From: Formosa sp.
Lineage (GTDB): Bacteria > Bacteroidota > Bacteroidia > Flavobacteriales > Flavobacteriaceae
Direction: 5' to 3'
DNA length: 64,000 nt
Assembly (NCBI GenBank): GCA_018673215.1
Contig: JABHDE010000007.1
Span: 1 to 64,000, forward strand
Shown: one piece after another, positions 27,723 through 37,386 of the stretch
Position numbering within the stretch: the stretch's first letter is position 1
Layout: the number at the start of each line of letters is the position of its first letter
The notes under the pieces: model-generated
What the model saw: only the letters and a program-made list of their open reading frames with translations
Databases searched by the model: none
Told to the model about the DNA's origin: nothing
Translations under genes and position numbers: made by a program

Positions 27723-29006
27723 ATGGCTATTTTAAATCAGATTACCCCCAAAGAAGCTATTAACTTAGAGAACCAATATGGAGCTCACAATTACCATCCA
27801 CTTCCTGTCGTATTAGCCAGAGGCGAAGGTGTATATGTTTGGGATGTTGAAGGAAAACGTTATTACGATTTTTTATCGGCCTACTCCTCAGTCAACCAAG
27901 GGCACTGCCACCCACGAATTGTGAACGCGATGATAGAGCAGGCGCAAACGTTGACTCTGACATCTCGTGCGTTTCATAACGACAAATTAGGACCTTACGA
28001 AGAATATGTCACCAAATATTTTGGATTTGACAAAGTGTTACCCATGAATACTGGAGCAGAAGCTGTTGAAACGGCTGTTAAGATTTCTCGTAAATGGGCC
28101 TATGAAGTGAAAGGCGTTCCTCAAGGTCAAGCGCAAATTATTGTATGTGAAAATAATTTTCACGGAAGAACTACGACGATTATTTCATTCTCAAATGATC
28201 CTGTAGCTCGGGAAAACTTTGGACCTTTTACCGACGGATTTATTAAAATCCCATATGATGATACAGAGGCTTTAGAAAATACACTCAAAAACAACTCGAA
28301 TATCGCAGGGTTTCTCGTAGAGCCAATTCAAGGAGAAGCCGGGGTATATGTCCCAACTGAAGGCTATCTAGCAAAAGCAAAAGCCTTGTGTGAAGCTTAC
28401 AATGTGTTGTTTATTGCTGATGAAGTGCAAACAGGTATTGCTCGTACAGGACGCTTATTAGCCACTTGTGGCAATTGTGATTGTGAAAATAAAGATTGTT
28501 CTGGAACACCAGACGTAAAACCAGATATTTTAATTTTAGGGAAAGCCTTAAGTGGTGGAGTATATCCAGTATCTGCTGTATTAGCTAATGATGACATTAT
28601 GAACGTGATTACACCAGGATCTCATGGAAGTACGTTTGGAGGGAATCCTATTGCAGCTGCCGTTGCGATGGCAGCTTTAGAAGTTGTTAAAGACGAACAA
28701 CTGACCGATATTGCAGATCGACTCGGTAACTTATTCAGATCTCTTTTAAATGAATATATTGAAACGAGTCAAGTTGTAAAATTAGTTCGCGGAAAAGGAT
28801 TGCTAAATGCGATCGTTATTGATGATCATGAAGACAGTGATACCGCTTGGAATATTTGTTTGAAGCTTAGAGATAACGGTTTGTTAGCCAAACCCACTCA
28901 TGGAAATATTATTCGTTTTGCTCCGCCATTGGTGATGAGTGAAGACCAATTGATCGATTGTGTGAATATCATCATCAAAACCTTAAAGGATTTTGAGATA
29001 AAATAA
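27723..29006 (+). CDS. rocD: Ornithine aminotransferase with a cysteine-rich insertion
   Basis: PLP-dependent class III aminotransferase (427 aa) that converts ornithine and 2-oxoglutarate to glutamate semialdehyde and glutamate. Features are [12 protein letters not shown], the PLP-binding [13 protein letters not shown] region, the lysine in [10 protein letters not shown] and [11 protein letters not shown]. Between the DEVQTG and LGK blocks an insertion carries four cysteines as C-x2-C-x-C-x4-C (28467-28499). Bacillus RocD has a short Cys-poor loop there. The call is firm; the meaning of the insertion is not. A strong terminator follows. Confidence 0.93.
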   Translation: MAILNQITPKEAINLENQYGAHNYHPLPVVLARGEGVYVWDVEGKRYYDFLSAYSSVNQGHCHPRIVNAMIEQAQTLTLTSRAFHNDKLGPYEEYVTKYFGFDKVLPMNTGAEAVETAVKISRKWAYEVKGVPQGQAQIIVCENNFHGRTTTIISFSNDPVARENFGPFTDGFIKIPYDDTEALENTLKNNSNIAGFLVEPIQGEAGVYVPTEGYLAKAKALCEAYNVLFIADEVQTGIARTGRLLATCGNCDCENKDCSGTPDVKPDILILGKALSGGVYPVSAVLANDDIMNVITPGSHGSTFGGNPIAAAVAMAALEVVKDEQLTDIADRLGNLFRSLLNEYIETSQVVKLVRGKGLLNAIVIDDHEDSDTAWNICLKLRDNGLLAKPTHGNIIRFAPPLVMSEDQLIDCVNIIIKTLKDFEIK

Positions 29007-29026
29007 TTTAATGTACCGAACTCAAT

Positions 29027-29059
29027 AAAAAACCACTCTAATTTTGGAGTGGTTTTTTT
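29027..29059 (+). terminator. rocD terminator
   Basis: AAAAAACCACTC (29027-29038) pairs perfectly with GAGTGGTTTTTT (29047-29058), loop TAATTTTG, with T residues at the 3' side. Confidence 0.9.
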
Positions 29060-29091
29060 GTTATAAATTCAAAGGATTGAAGTTTTATGGA

Positions 29092-29403
29092 TTACCTTAA
29101 AAACAACATTCCTAACCAATAATCTTTAAAATCCTGAAATCCATGATTATAAACCCAGACAGCTGTAAAAATAAAATATATTAAGTTTACTGCAGAAGAT
29201 ACCACAGCAGCTGTTTTGCCAAGTTTCATAGTGTTTAAAGATCCCGTGAAACCTAATGGGTTTTTCTGTGCTTCTTTAATTTTTTTACTAGCGATATAAA
29301 ATGCTGTGATAGAAAAAACAATTCCAATGCCTCCAAAACAGGCACTGATTAAACTGATAAGCGAAAGAGTGAAAATTGGTTTACTAAATAAGCGAGTTTT
29401 CAT
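29092..29403 (-). CDS. CCC-motif-type small membrane protein, diverged paralog
   Basis: A 103-aa membrane protein with two or three helices. It is clearly homologous to the 31314-31637 protein: both share the C-F-G-G segment, a basic cytoplasmic loop (KKIKEA / NKIKNA), a G-x-L-N-T-x-K linker and a second helix rich in I, L and Y. This copy has SACFGG where the other has LCCCFGG, so two of the three clustered cysteines are missing. Function unknown. Confidence 0.72.
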   Translation of the reverse strand: MKTRLFSKPIFTLSLISLISACFGGIGIVFSITAFYIASKKIKEAQKNPLGFTGSLNTMKLGKTAAVVSSAVNLIYFIFTAVWVYNHGFQDFKDYWLGMLFLR

Positions 29404-29496
29404 TGATTTGGGTTTTTAGTCCCCGCTGCTAACCCCATTCAGTAAAATTGAATGGTAGAGTAGGTTATTACTTTGGGGTATTTCAGTATAAATGTA

Positions 29497-29535
29497 ATAA
29501 AAAAAACAATCCCTACTAAGATTTAGTAAGGATTG
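29497..29535 (-). terminator. Terminator of the GapN-type gene
   Basis: On the minus strand CAATCCTTACTAA and TTAGTAGGGATTG form a 13-bp stem with one G-U pair and a 3-nt loop, followed by eight T residues. It lies about 30 bp after the stop codon at 29563. Confidence 0.88.
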
Positions 29536-29562
29536 ATCGTTGTTTTAATCCTGAAGACTTAT

Positions 29563-31149
29563 TTATAAGAGATATTCAGTACTGATAAAGTTGGACTTAC
29601 TAGATTCCAATAGGTCCTTTAATATTGCTTTATTGCCTTCATTTTCTTTAGTGGCTACAAAAGTTCGAATCGAGAAAGAGCGCAATGCGTCGCGTACACT
29701 TAAGGTGCTAAACGCAGAATCCTTTCTTCCTGTAAACGGAAATACGTCTGGACCTCTTTGACATGAACTATTCAAATTGACACGACATACAAGGTTGACT
29801 AACACATCAAATAACGGAGCTAATGTGTCTGCATTTTCTCCGAAGACACTGACTTGTTGTCCATAATTGGATTCTGCCATATCATCCAACACTTGTTGAA
29901 CATCTGTAAATGTAATGATTGGAATGACTGGGCCAAACTGTTCTTCTTTGTACACTTCCATGTCTTTGGTTACAGGGTAAAGTACAGCTGGATAACTGTA
30001 ATTCTCTGAAAGCTGCCCTCCTTTTGAATTCAAAATTTTTGCTCCTTTTGATTGAGCGTCTTTGATTAATTCTTGGATATACGCAGGCTTATTAGGTTCC
30101 GGAAGAGGAGTCAGTTGTACGCCGTTTTCCCAAGGATTTCCGAATTGAAGTGAGTCTACTTTCTCACAAAAACGCTTGTTAAATTCTTCTGAAATACTCT
30201 CGTGAACATAGAGAATTTTAAGAGCTGTACAACGCTGTCCGTTAAAGGAGAGTGTTCCAGCAATGCACTCGTTAATAGCGAGGTCTAAATCGGCATCGGG
30301 TAAAATAATTCCAGGATTTTTAGCTTCCAATCCTAAAACCGATCGAAGACGGTTTCCTTTAGGGTGACTATTTTGCAAGGCATTGGCAGAACTACTATGT
30401 CCTATCAACGCAAGAACATCTATTTTCCCTGTCTCCATGATGGGTGTTGCTAAGACGCGGCCACGTCCGTATAATACATTAACAACCCCTTTAGGAAAAC
30501 TATTTTGAAATGCTTCTAATAATGGAGAGAGTAACAACACTCCAAGTTTTGCCGGTTTAAATACCGTAGTATTTCCCATAATAAGCGCAGGAATTAACAA
30601 CGCAAAAGTTTCGTTCAATGGGTAATTATATGGACCTAAACACAATACAACTCCGATGGGTCCTCGTCTTATATGTGCATAGACTCCAGAATGTTTTTGA
30701 AACTTAGCTGAGTTGCGATCTATCTGTTTATAGTCATCAATGGTATCGTATATGTAGTCTACAGTACGGTCAAACTCCTTTTCAGAGTCCGATAGATTTT
30801 TTCCAATTTCCCACATTAAATATTTTACTACAGTATCACGTTTGGTTTTCATTTGCTCAGCAAATTTCTCCATACAAGCAATGCGATCTCCAACTTTCAT
30901 AGTTGGCCATTTCCCTTGTCCATTGTTGTAGGCACTTGAAGCAGCATCTAAGGCTTCTAATGCCTCATTTTTAGTGAGTTCAGGAACACTTCCTAAAAGT
31001 GTGGGTTGGTAATTTTCTGTAGATGAAATGGTTGAATAGACCTCGGTCATTTTACCAGTCCATTCTTTTATTTCGCCATTAACCAGATATGTTTTTTGTT
31101 CAACAAGTGTGTTGATTTCAAAGGCTTTAGGAATGTTTTTAAACGTCAT
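29563..31149 (-). CDS. gapN: NADP-dependent non-phosphorylating glyceraldehyde-3-phosphate dehydrogenase (GapN type)
   Basis: Aldehyde dehydrogenase superfamily, 528 aa. GapN oxidises glyceraldehyde-3-phosphate directly to 3-phosphoglycerate with NADP, yielding NADPH instead of ATP. The general base is Glu275 (GLEAKNP) and the nucleophile Cys307 ([10 protein letters not shown]). The substrate-phosphate-binding block [17 protein letters not shown] near residue 470 is the GapN-specific part and separates it from ordinary ALDHs. The N-terminus is longer by about 40 residues than Streptococcus GapN. Monocistronic with its own terminator. The call rests on motif recall; related enzymes acting on other phosphorylated aldehydes are an alternative. 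Confidence 0.82.
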   Translation of the reverse strand: MTFKNIPKAFEINTLVEQKTYLVNGEIKEWTGKMTEVYSTISSTENYQPTLLGSVPELTKNEALEALDAASSAYNNGQGKWPTMKVGDRIACMEKFAEQMKTKRDTVVKYLMWEIGKNLSDSEKEFDRTVDYIYDTIDDYKQIDRNSAKFQKHSGVYAHIRRGPIGVVLCLGPYNYPLNETFALLIPALIMGNTTVFKPAKLGVLLLSPLLEAFQNSFPKGVVNVLYGRGRVLATPIMETGKIDVLALIGHSSSANALQNSHPKGNRLRSVLGLEAKNPGIILPDADLDLAINECIAGTLSFNGQRCTALKILYVHESISEEFNKRFCEKVDSLQFGNPWENGVQLTPLPEPNKPAYIQELIKDAQSKGAKILNSKGGQLSENYSYPAVLYPVTKDMEVYKEEQFGPVIPIITFTDVQQVLDDMAESNYGQQVSVFGENADTLAPLFDVLVNLVCRVNLNSSCQRGPDVFPFTGRKDSAFSTLSVRDALRSFSIRTFVATKENEGNKAILKDLLESSKSNFISTEYLL

Positions 31150-31278
31150 AAAATTAAAAGTTAGATTGTTTGATAAAACTAATGAAATATTACACTTAAC
31201 TCTCCTAACGAAACGTTAATCTTGTTAAAAACCATTAACTGGGAAGGGGGAATGAATAATAAATTTTATAGTATTATT

Positions 31279-31306
31279 TAAAACACCCCTTAAATACTGG
31301 GGGTGA
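31279..31306 (-). terminator. Terminator after the CCC-motif gene
   Basis: CACCCC (31284-31289) pairs with GGGGTG (31300-31305). On the minus strand the stem ends in GTGTTTT, about 8 bp downstream of the stop codon at 31314. Confidence 0.65.
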
Positions 31307-31313
31307 TATTTCT

Positions 31314-31637
31314 TTATTGGTTGTTTTGAATTTCTTGAATTAGTTCGTTCCATGTTTCAAATCCATCGTCATATCCACCAGAAAAGAACAAATAGATTGC
31401 ATATGTAAGATACAACAGGTTGATAATTAATACTATTAAAGCTATAGTTTTTGCAGTATTTAAGGCATTGATATTCCCTTCATAATTATCAGGATGTTCG
31501 GTTGCGTTCTTAATTTTGTTATGTGCAATAAGATAGGCAGGTCCTGAAAGTAAAAATCCAAAGCCACCAAAACAACAGCAGAGTAAGCCAAAAATACTGA
31601 GTACATAAATAAGGGTAGTGTTTAATTGTTTTTTCAT
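31314..31637 (-). CDS. CCC motif membrane protein
   Basis: A 107-aa membrane protein with two helices and the triple-cysteine signature LLCCCFGGFGF near residue 20. I recognise it as the Bacteroidota CCC-motif membrane protein family, found next to DUF2752 proteins, which is the case here (11 bp away, same strand). The C-terminus is acidic and soluble. Function unknown. A diverged paralog lies 2 kb away on the same strand. Confidence 0.8.
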   Translation of the reverse strand: MKKQLNTTLIYVLSIFGLLCCCFGGFGFLLSGPAYLIAHNKIKNATEHPDNYEGNINALNTAKTIALIVLIINLLYLTYAIYLFFSGGYDDGFETWNELIQEIQNNQ

Positions 31638-31648
31638 TAAATTTAATT

Positions 31649-31933
31649 TTAGAGTTGTTTAATTGTATAACTTATAATAATTGTTGCGATAGATATAATA
31701 GATAACCAGTTGATTAATTTTGAATAGTTTTTGAATTTATAAAACCGGGTGAAAATTATAAACCCTAAAAGGATGAGTAAAGGATATATGGCGGCATAGA
31801 TATAAAAAGCTTCAATAAATTGACATCTCCATATTAAAACAAGAGAACGTTGAAATCCACACCCCATACATTCAAACCCAAAAAGAGTTTTACTTAAACA
31901 CGGAATCATATAGTTTTCTAAAGCCATTATCAT
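31649..31933 (-). CDS. DUF2752 domain membrane protein
   Basis: A 94-aa protein of DUF2752. The family core is seen as PCLSKTLFGFECMGCGFQRS, with the paired cysteines of CMGCG and the conserved arginine, followed by two hydrophobic helices. Function unknown. It pairs with the downstream CCC-motif gene in one unit, as in other Bacteroidota. Start at 31933, or the second ATG at 31927. Confidence 0.85.
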   Translation of the reverse strand: MIMALENYMIPCLSKTLFGFECMGCGFQRSLVLIWRCQFIEAFYIYAAIYPLLILLGFIIFTRFYKFKNYSKLINWLSIISIATIIISYTIKQL

Positions 31934-32018
31934 TTTTAATAAATAGGATATTCAAATTAATAGAAATATTTTCGAAATAAAAAATTGAAATTGTTATTTA
32001 TCATAGATTCAAAAGCTG

Positions 32019-32026
32019 TAATTTTG
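32019..32026 (+). promoter_or_regulatory. -7 promoter element of the 32046 gene
   Basis: TAATTTTG matches TAnnTTTG exactly and lies 19 bp before the ATG at 32046. The nearest upstream TTG gives a 25-nt spacer, slightly too long. Confidence 0.45.
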
Positions 32027-32045
32027 ATTTTTAAACAAAGACTGG

Positions 32046-32246
32046 ATGTCAAAACGAAGCCTTTATTATGTATGCTTAATACTGGGAATTTTCCTTGTGA
32101 TCTTTACAGAATTTCAAGATAACCCAGATTTGATTCTTCAAATTGGAGGGTTTAGTTTGTTAATGCTCGCATTGTATCAGCTGTCAAAAGGGGTGAATGA
32201 GCTTCCAGCAAAGGATTCTTATATTGAAAATGAAGAAGAAGAATGA
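32046..32246 (+). CDS. Small two-helix membrane protein
   Basis: A 66-aa protein with two hydrophobic segments (about 7-22 and 30-46) and an acidic tail ending in EEEE. It overlaps the Smr gene by 4 bp (ATGA-type junction), so the pair is translationally coupled. I do not recognise a family. The operon link, tight overlap and a promoter box support it as real. Confidence 0.72.
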   Translation: MSKRSLYYVCLILGIFLVIFTEFQDNPDLILQIGGFSLLMLALYQLSKGVNELPAKDSYIENEEEE

Positions 32247-32803
32247 AGTTTGAAGTCAATGATTCGGTTGCAATTTTGGATGATAACCTGTCAGGTGTTA
32301 TTACTAAAATAGAAGGTTCTGAAATTACGGTAGCGACTGCCAACGGATTTGAGTTAGCATTTCAAGCGAATGAGTTGGTAAAAATCAACGACAGTCAACT
32401 GATGACCCGCTCGTTATTTTCAAGTAAATCATTAGAAAGTGTTTTATCTGAGAAGGAAACTAAAAAACGTCAAAATCCTCCTAAAGTTTCTTCTAAGGAA
32501 CGCACACAGCCTGCAATGGAAGTGGATTTGCATATTCATCAATTAGTCCAAAATTTTCGAGGGATGCAAAACCATGAAATGCTTAATTTACAGATTGAAA
32601 CTGCCAAGCGACGATTAGAATTTGCAATTAAAAATCGCATTCAACGCATTGTATTTATACATGGAGTAGGAGAAGGAGTCCTAAAGTTAGAACTAGAATA
32701 TCTTTTTAAGCGTTATGAAGGTATTAAATTCTACGATGCCAATTACCAGAAATACGGACAAGGGGCGACTGAGATATATATCTTTCAGTCAAAAACATCT
32801 TAG
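32243..32803 (+). CDS. Smr domain protein (DUF2027-like N-domain)
   Basis: A 186-aa soluble protein. The N-terminal beta-barrel-like domain (about 1-55) resembles the KOW/DUF2027 region found in Bacteroidota Smr proteins. The C-terminal Smr domain (about 95-186) has the DLHIHQL start, a long helix, HGVGEGVLK and a final ATEIYIF strand. Smr domains are nucleases that cleave branched DNA or collided-ribosome mRNA; the Bacteroidota form is uncharacterised. It overlaps the convergent lipoprotein gene by 4 bp at the stop codons. Confidence 0.85.
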   Translation: MKFEVNDSVAILDDNLSGVITKIEGSEITVATANGFELAFQANELVKINDSQLMTRSLFSSKSLESVLSEKETKKRQNPPKVSSKERTQPAMEVDLHIHQLVQNFRGMQNHEMLNLQIETAKRRLEFAIKNRIQRIVFIHGVGEGVLKLELEYLFKRYEGIKFYDANYQKYGQGATEIYIFQSKTS

Positions 32804-33666
32804 TACTCAACGGTTTTCTCGTAAGTTCCTAGTTCCAGTCGATCTGTTGCTAAGATCGTCAGATCTATATTTTCTAATGTTATATTAATACTAATTGTAC
32901 GGGTGTATGTATTGGCTTTCACAACAGTAACAACGAAACTTTCCGAAACGGTGTCATCTAGGAATCTTGCAACGGCTGCTCCTGTAGCTAAGTCATCGAA
33001 TAAGTTACCGTTATTGTTTTCGTCTTCATAATACGTAAGTGTTCCATCGTTGTCATCATCAGTATCTAAATAGTCTGGAATTCCATCACCATCTGTGTCT
33101 TGGGCATCTGAAAGATCACCGTCGCTGTTAGGGTCTGGCCTTTCATTTAGTGTCGGAACATTATCTCCGTCATCATCATAATCTTTGTAATTTAGAACGC
33201 CATCGCCGTCTGTATCTCCATCAAATTCAAGGTTGTTTGGGACACCATCATTATCGTCATCTACAAAAGTTGATATAAAATTAGCAGTTCCGCTTTGCGA
33301 TTCATAATTCTCGTTTACAGATACAGATGCATCTGGGATGTCTTGACAAATATAGTCAGTAGGATTGCCTGTGTATGTTCTGTAAATAAATTTTATATTA
33401 TTGCTGAGAGCCATGGTTTCCGTACTCCCAGAAATATCTGGGTTAAAAATTCTTTCCGCCTGCGTGTTGTTTGGAAATAGAAGCATAAGAGATTCAGCAG
33501 GATTCTCTTTAGTATCGTATAAGATATAATTACTTGATGCGGGAGATTCACAAAGTTTGAGGTTTTTATCAAAGTCTAATTCAACATTCAAAACGTCTCC
33601 ATCATCACAAGATAAAAGAAGATTAGAACAAAAAAGTAATATTAATAAAGATCGCATACCTAACAT
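32800..33666 (-). CDS. Lipoprotein with thrombospondin type 3 calcium-binding repeats
   Basis: A 288-aa lipoprotein: signal peptide ending in LLLSC, an N-terminal beta domain (about 25-130) and three to four type 3 repeats rich in DxDxDGxxD (about 135-225, for example DDDNDGVPN and DTDGDGIPDYLD). A C-terminal beta domain ends in EKTVEY. The repeats bind calcium and stiffen extracellular linkers. It is expected on the outer membrane. An alternative start ATG is at 33657. Function otherwise unknown. Confidence 0.82.
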   Translation of the reverse strand: MLGMRSLLILLFCSNLLLSCDDGDVLNVELDFDKNLKLCESPASSNYILYDTKENPAESLMLLFPNNTQAERIFNPDISGSTETMALSNNIKFIYRTYTGNPTDYICQDIPDASVSVNENYESQSGTANFISTFVDDDNDGVPNNLEFDGDTDGDGVLNYKDYDDDGDNVPTLNERPDPNSDGDLSDAQDTDGDGIPDYLDTDDDNDGTLTYYEDENNNGNLFDDLATGAAVARFLDDTVSESFVVTVVKANTYTRTISINITLENIDLTILATDRLELGTYEKTVEY

Positions 33667-33711
33667 ATTTTACACAAAAGTACAGGATTTGTTAATTAGT
33701 TTGAATATAAT

Positions 33712-33740
33712 TTGCTAATAATTTTATTTGGTTATTTTTG
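33712..33740 (+). promoter_or_regulatory. Promoter of the cysteine desulfurase gene
   Basis: TTG (33712-33714), an 18-nt spacer and TATTTTTG (33733-33740) match the Bacteroidota consensus completely. It ends 17 bp before the ATG. Confidence 0.7.
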
Positions 33741-33757
33741 TATCAAACTAAAGCTAC

Positions 33758-34912
33758 ATGGATTCAATTTATTTAGATAATGCAGCAACTACCCAAGTCA
33801 GAGATGAGGTAATAGATACGATGGCCTCAGTGCTAAAATCTAATTATGGTAATGCCTCATCAACGCATGGTTTTGGCCGTTCTTCTAAATCAATTATTGA
33901 AAGTTGTCGCAAACGCATTGCATCTCATTTTAATGCGTTGGCTTCCGAAATTGTTTTTACATCTGGCGGTACAGAGGCAGATAATTTGGTCCTGAAATCT
34001 GCGGTTAAAGATTTAAAAGTAACACACGTTATTACTTCCAAAATAGAACACCATGCGGTGCTTCATACGGTGGAAGAGTTGGAGAAGAATTATAAAATAA
34101 AAGTAAGTTATGTCTCTATTTTAGCCGATGGGTCAATTGACTATAAAGACCTTGAAACACTTTTAGAGTCCAGAGAAAAAACCTTAGTTTCGTTGATGCA
34201 CATCAACAACGAAATAGGAACTATTTTAGACCTTCAAAGAGTCGCGGAATTATGCAAATCTAAGGGTGCTCTTTTCCATAGTGATTCGGTGCAATCTGTT
34301 GGACACTATCGTTTAGATTTACAAACAACTCCGATTGATTTTTTAGCGGCAAGTGCCCATAAATTTCATGGACCAAAAGGAATTGGTTTTGTGTTTATTC
34401 GAAAAAACTCAGGACTGAAACCATTAATTCATGGAGGAATGCAAGAACGTGGAGTGAGAGCAGGAACCGAAAGTATTCATGATATCGTAGGTTTAGATGC
34501 TTCTTTAGCTTTGTCATACCAAAACTTAGAGGATGAAATGGCTCAGGTTAAAACTCTGAAAACCTATTTTATTGACCAATTAAAATCCAAAATAGACGGA
34601 GTTAAGTTTAATGGATGCTGCAGCGACTCTGAGCATAGCACCTACACACTTGTAAATGTCTGCTTACCAGTATCTGAAGCTAATGCTCCGATGTTTCTCT
34701 TTCAATTGGATTTAAAAGGCATAGCATGCTCAAAAGGAAGTGCCTGTCAAAGCGGTAGTGATAAAGGCTCTCATGTATTGACTCAGATTCTATCTGAAGA
34801 GGATCTCAAAAAACCATCCATAAGATTTTCATTTAGTATTTATAATACCAAAGAAGAAATTGATAGAGTTGTTGAAACACTTTGTAGTCTCATTCATCCA
34901 ATTGCTTCTTAA
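33758..34912 (+). CDS. Cysteine desulfurase (NifS/IscS type)
   Basis: PLP enzyme of 384 aa that removes sulfur from cysteine for iron-sulfur clusters and tRNA thiolation. The PLP lysine is Lys202 (SAHKFHGPKG) and the persulfide-forming cysteine is Cys330 in SKGSACQSG, on a short class I-like loop. HINNEIGT and SGGTEADN are also family motifs. There is no iscU, iscR or suf neighbour, so the acceptor (clusters or tRNA) is undecided. Its stop overlaps the stop of the convergent TonB receptor gene by 4 bp. Confidence 0.93.
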   Translation: MDSIYLDNAATTQVRDEVIDTMASVLKSNYGNASSTHGFGRSSKSIIESCRKRIASHFNALASEIVFTSGGTEADNLVLKSAVKDLKVTHVITSKIEHHAVLHTVEELEKNYKIKVSYVSILADGSIDYKDLETLLESREKTLVSLMHINNEIGTILDLQRVAELCKSKGALFHSDSVQSVGHYRLDLQTTPIDFLAASAHKFHGPKGIGFVFIRKNSGLKPLIHGGMQERGVRAGTESIHDIVGLDASLALSYQNLEDEMAQVKTLKTYFIDQLKSKIDGVKFNGCCSDSEHSTYTLVNVCLPVSEANAPMFLFQLDLKGIACSKGSACQSGSDKGSHVLTQILSEEDLKKPSIRFSFSIYNTKEEIDRVVETLCSLIHPIAS

Positions 34913-37374
34913 AATCGAATCCCTAATCTTATATTAAATACTCTTGGAGTCAAATAGTTAGGAATTGAGTATTGACGTTTTGAATAAACATCGCGAACCC
35001 AAGTGTTTGTGATGGAGTTTTGAACATCAAACATGTTAAAAATTTCCAGTCCGATGGACAATTCTTCGAATGCTTTTCGCCACCCTTTTTTATTTGAATC
35101 TTTAGTATCCACAATCACATAAGACATTCCAACATCGGCACGTTTATAATCAGGCAAACGACTTTGGTAATTGTAAGGGCTGGCATAGCTAGGGGATCCC
35201 CCAGGGACCCCAGTGTTATACACCAGGTTTAGATACATTTTCATCTTTGGTAACTTGGGTACATAGTCTTGAAAAAGAATTCCAAACTTGAGGCGTTGAT
35301 CTGTAGGTCGCGCAATAAAACCTTGTCCGTTGATGTTTTCTTCTGTTTTTAAATATCCAAAAGAAAACCATGATTCTGTTCCTGGAACAAACTCACCATT
35401 TAAGCGCAAATCAAGTCCATACGCGTAAGCTTCTGCAATGTTTGAAGCATCGTAACGAATACGGACATTTTCGACTGTGTAAGGATTTACATCAGATAGA
35501 TTTTTATAATAGACTTCTGAGATGAGTTTAAAAGGACGTTCCCACATTTCAAAGCTATATTCGTTTGCAAGCACCACATGAACTGATTGTTGTGCTTTGA
35601 CATCGCTATTGACTATACCATCACTATCTCTTAGTTCTCTGTAAAACGGCGGTTGGTAGTACAATCCCCCACTTAAACGAAACAACATATCTTTATTCCA
35701 ATCGGGTTTAATTGCCATCTGTACACGTGGACTAAAAACCGATTGTGTTGCGTTTTTAATGCCATCGCCTTGTACCGTCCATGCATGGTAACGAACTCCA
35801 GCATTGGCATAGACTTCATGATTTCCGATCATACTTCGTCGGTTCCATTGTCCATAGGCTTGAATACGGTTTATTTGTGTATTGTTAGTGGCTCGAATGT
35901 TTTTATAAGGAGCTAGAGGGCCTTCGTAAGCCGTGTAAGGTTGGTCATTAAAACTGTCTAAATTTGGAGGGTTGATAGAAAACCCAGCGGAATCAATCAC
36001 TTCCCATTCAACTATACGATCTCGGATGTCTTCATGTGTGTATTTTACAGACCATTCAAAATTATTTTCTCCGGAATTTAAATATCCTTTGTGTTCAACA
36101 TTAGTGATTAAAGCATCTAAATCGTTTCGAGCATGGTTGATTTGTGATCCAATGCCTTCAGAAAACTCAACTTCCCCTAAACTTTCGTCTCCAATATTAC
36201 TGTTCACTTCTCCTAAACGGTATTGGGCTAAAATATCAAAATACTCTTGTTCGGTAGTGTGAAAAGTGGAAGCTATCAGCTTTAGGGTTAGGTTCTCATT
36301 TGCAAAATAACTCCCTTTGAATGCACCGAAATAAGTATTGTATTTATCATTTTCTTGGCCTTCATAAAAAACCAATAAAGCTAAGGGATCTTGTATGGTT
36401 CCAAAATTTGTTTGGCGGGTTTTTGGTTGGTAGTTGTAATCGTTGATGGCCAAATTTCCTAAAAAACTCAAATGAAATTTATTAGAAAATTTATAAGTAA
36501 GATACGTTTGTATATCTGCAAATTTAGGAGTGAAACTAGTTTCAGTTTCTTTTGAATCCACTAAAAGGCTGTTATCTCGGTAGCGAAGACCAAGCAAGGC
36601 TGAAAACTTTGAATCGTTACTTATGCTTTCAACAGAAAGACTACCTCCTAATAAGCTTAAATCTGTTTGAACCCCAAACTTAATAGGAGTTCGATAAGTA
36701 ATATCTAAAACAGAAGAAAGCTTATCTCCGTATTTTGCTTGGAACCCCCCGGCTGTAAAATCTAAATTTTGTACCATATTTGTATTTACAAAACTGAGAC
36801 CTTCTTGTTGGCCAGAACGTACTAAAAAAGGACGGTAAACTTCGATTTCATTGACATAAACCAGGTTTTCATCAAAATTCCCTCCTCTTACTGAGTATTG
36901 AGTGCTTAATTCATTTGAAATATTTACACCTGGTAGTGTTTTTAATAAATTTTCTACTCCGGGTTGTGCCCCTTTAATGGTGCGTATAATTTGAGGTGAA
37001 ATAGTGGTAATTCCTTCTAATTCCTTTCGTTTAGAACCTGTAATGATGACGGTTTCAATTTGTTCGTAACTACTTTTTAAAACAGGATTAAATTCGAGTT
37101 CCTCTCCATTTTTTAAATCAAAAGGAGCTTCTAAGTACTTGTAATTTATATGTGAGAATCTAATCTTTACAGCTGTATTGGCTGGTATTTTTAGAGTATA
37201 GAATCCATTTATATTAGTAGTCGTTCCATTATTTTCTGCAACTACATTCACACCCTGAATTGGCTCGTTTAGTTCGTTGAGAACTATGCCGTGCAGGGTA
37301 GCAGATTGCCCCATAACCATTAAAGGTAAAATTAAAATAAAGAAAAATATCGAGGATGCAGTGGTTGATTTCAA
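34909..37374 (-). CDS. TonB-dependent receptor with carboxypeptidase-like N-domain, TTG start
   Basis: Outer-membrane transporter of 821 aa. The signal peptide (FFFILILPLMVMGQ) is followed by a carboxypeptidase-regulatory-like beta-sandwich (about 25-105). The TonB plug (about 115-220) has VRGGNFDENLVYVN, and the 22-strand barrel ends in a C-terminal aromatic strand (NIRLGIRF). No SusD partner is adjacent, so it is not an obvious glycan PUL. The substrate is unknown. The start is TTG: the M23 stop codon TAA is in frame 12 nt upstream with no ATG between. It is transcribed with the M23 peptidase gene. Confidence 0.9.
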   Translation of the reverse strand: MKSTTASSIFFFILILPLMVMGQSATLHGIVLNELNEPIQGVNVVAENNGTTTNINGFYTLKIPANTAVKIRFSHINYKYLEAPFDLKNGEELEFNPVLKSSYEQIETVIITGSKRKELEGITTISPQIIRTIKGAQPGVENLLKTLPGVNISNELSTQYSVRGGNFDENLVYVNEIEVYRPFLVRSGQQEGLSFVNTNMVQNLDFTAGGFQAKYGDKLSSVLDITYRTPIKFGVQTDLSLLGGSLSVESISNDSKFSALLGLRYRDNSLLVDSKETETSFTPKFADIQTYLTYKFSNKFHLSFLGNLAINDYNYQPKTRQTNFGTIQDPLALLVFYEGQENDKYNTYFGAFKGSYFANENLTLKLIASTFHTTEQEYFDILAQYRLGEVNSNIGDESLGEVEFSEGIGSQINHARNDLDALITNVEHKGYLNSGENNFEWSVKYTHEDIRDRIVEWEVIDSAGFSINPPNLDSFNDQPYTAYEGPLAPYKNIRATNNTQINRIQAYGQWNRRSMIGNHEVYANAGVRYHAWTVQGDGIKNATQSVFSPRVQMAIKPDWNKDMLFRLSGGLYYQPPFYRELRDSDGIVNSDVKAQQSVHVVLANEYSFEMWERPFKLISEVYYKNLSDVNPYTVENVRIRYDASNIAEAYAYGLDLRLNGEFVPGTESWFSFGYLKTEENINGQGFIARPTDQRLKFGILFQDYVPKLPKMKMYLNLVYNTGVPGGSPSYASPYNYQSRLPDYKRADVGMSYVIVDTKDSNKKGWRKAFEELSIGLEIFNMFDVQNSITNTWVRDVYSKRQYSIPNYLTPRVFNIRLGIRF

Positions 37375-37386
37375 ATTGATATGGTA

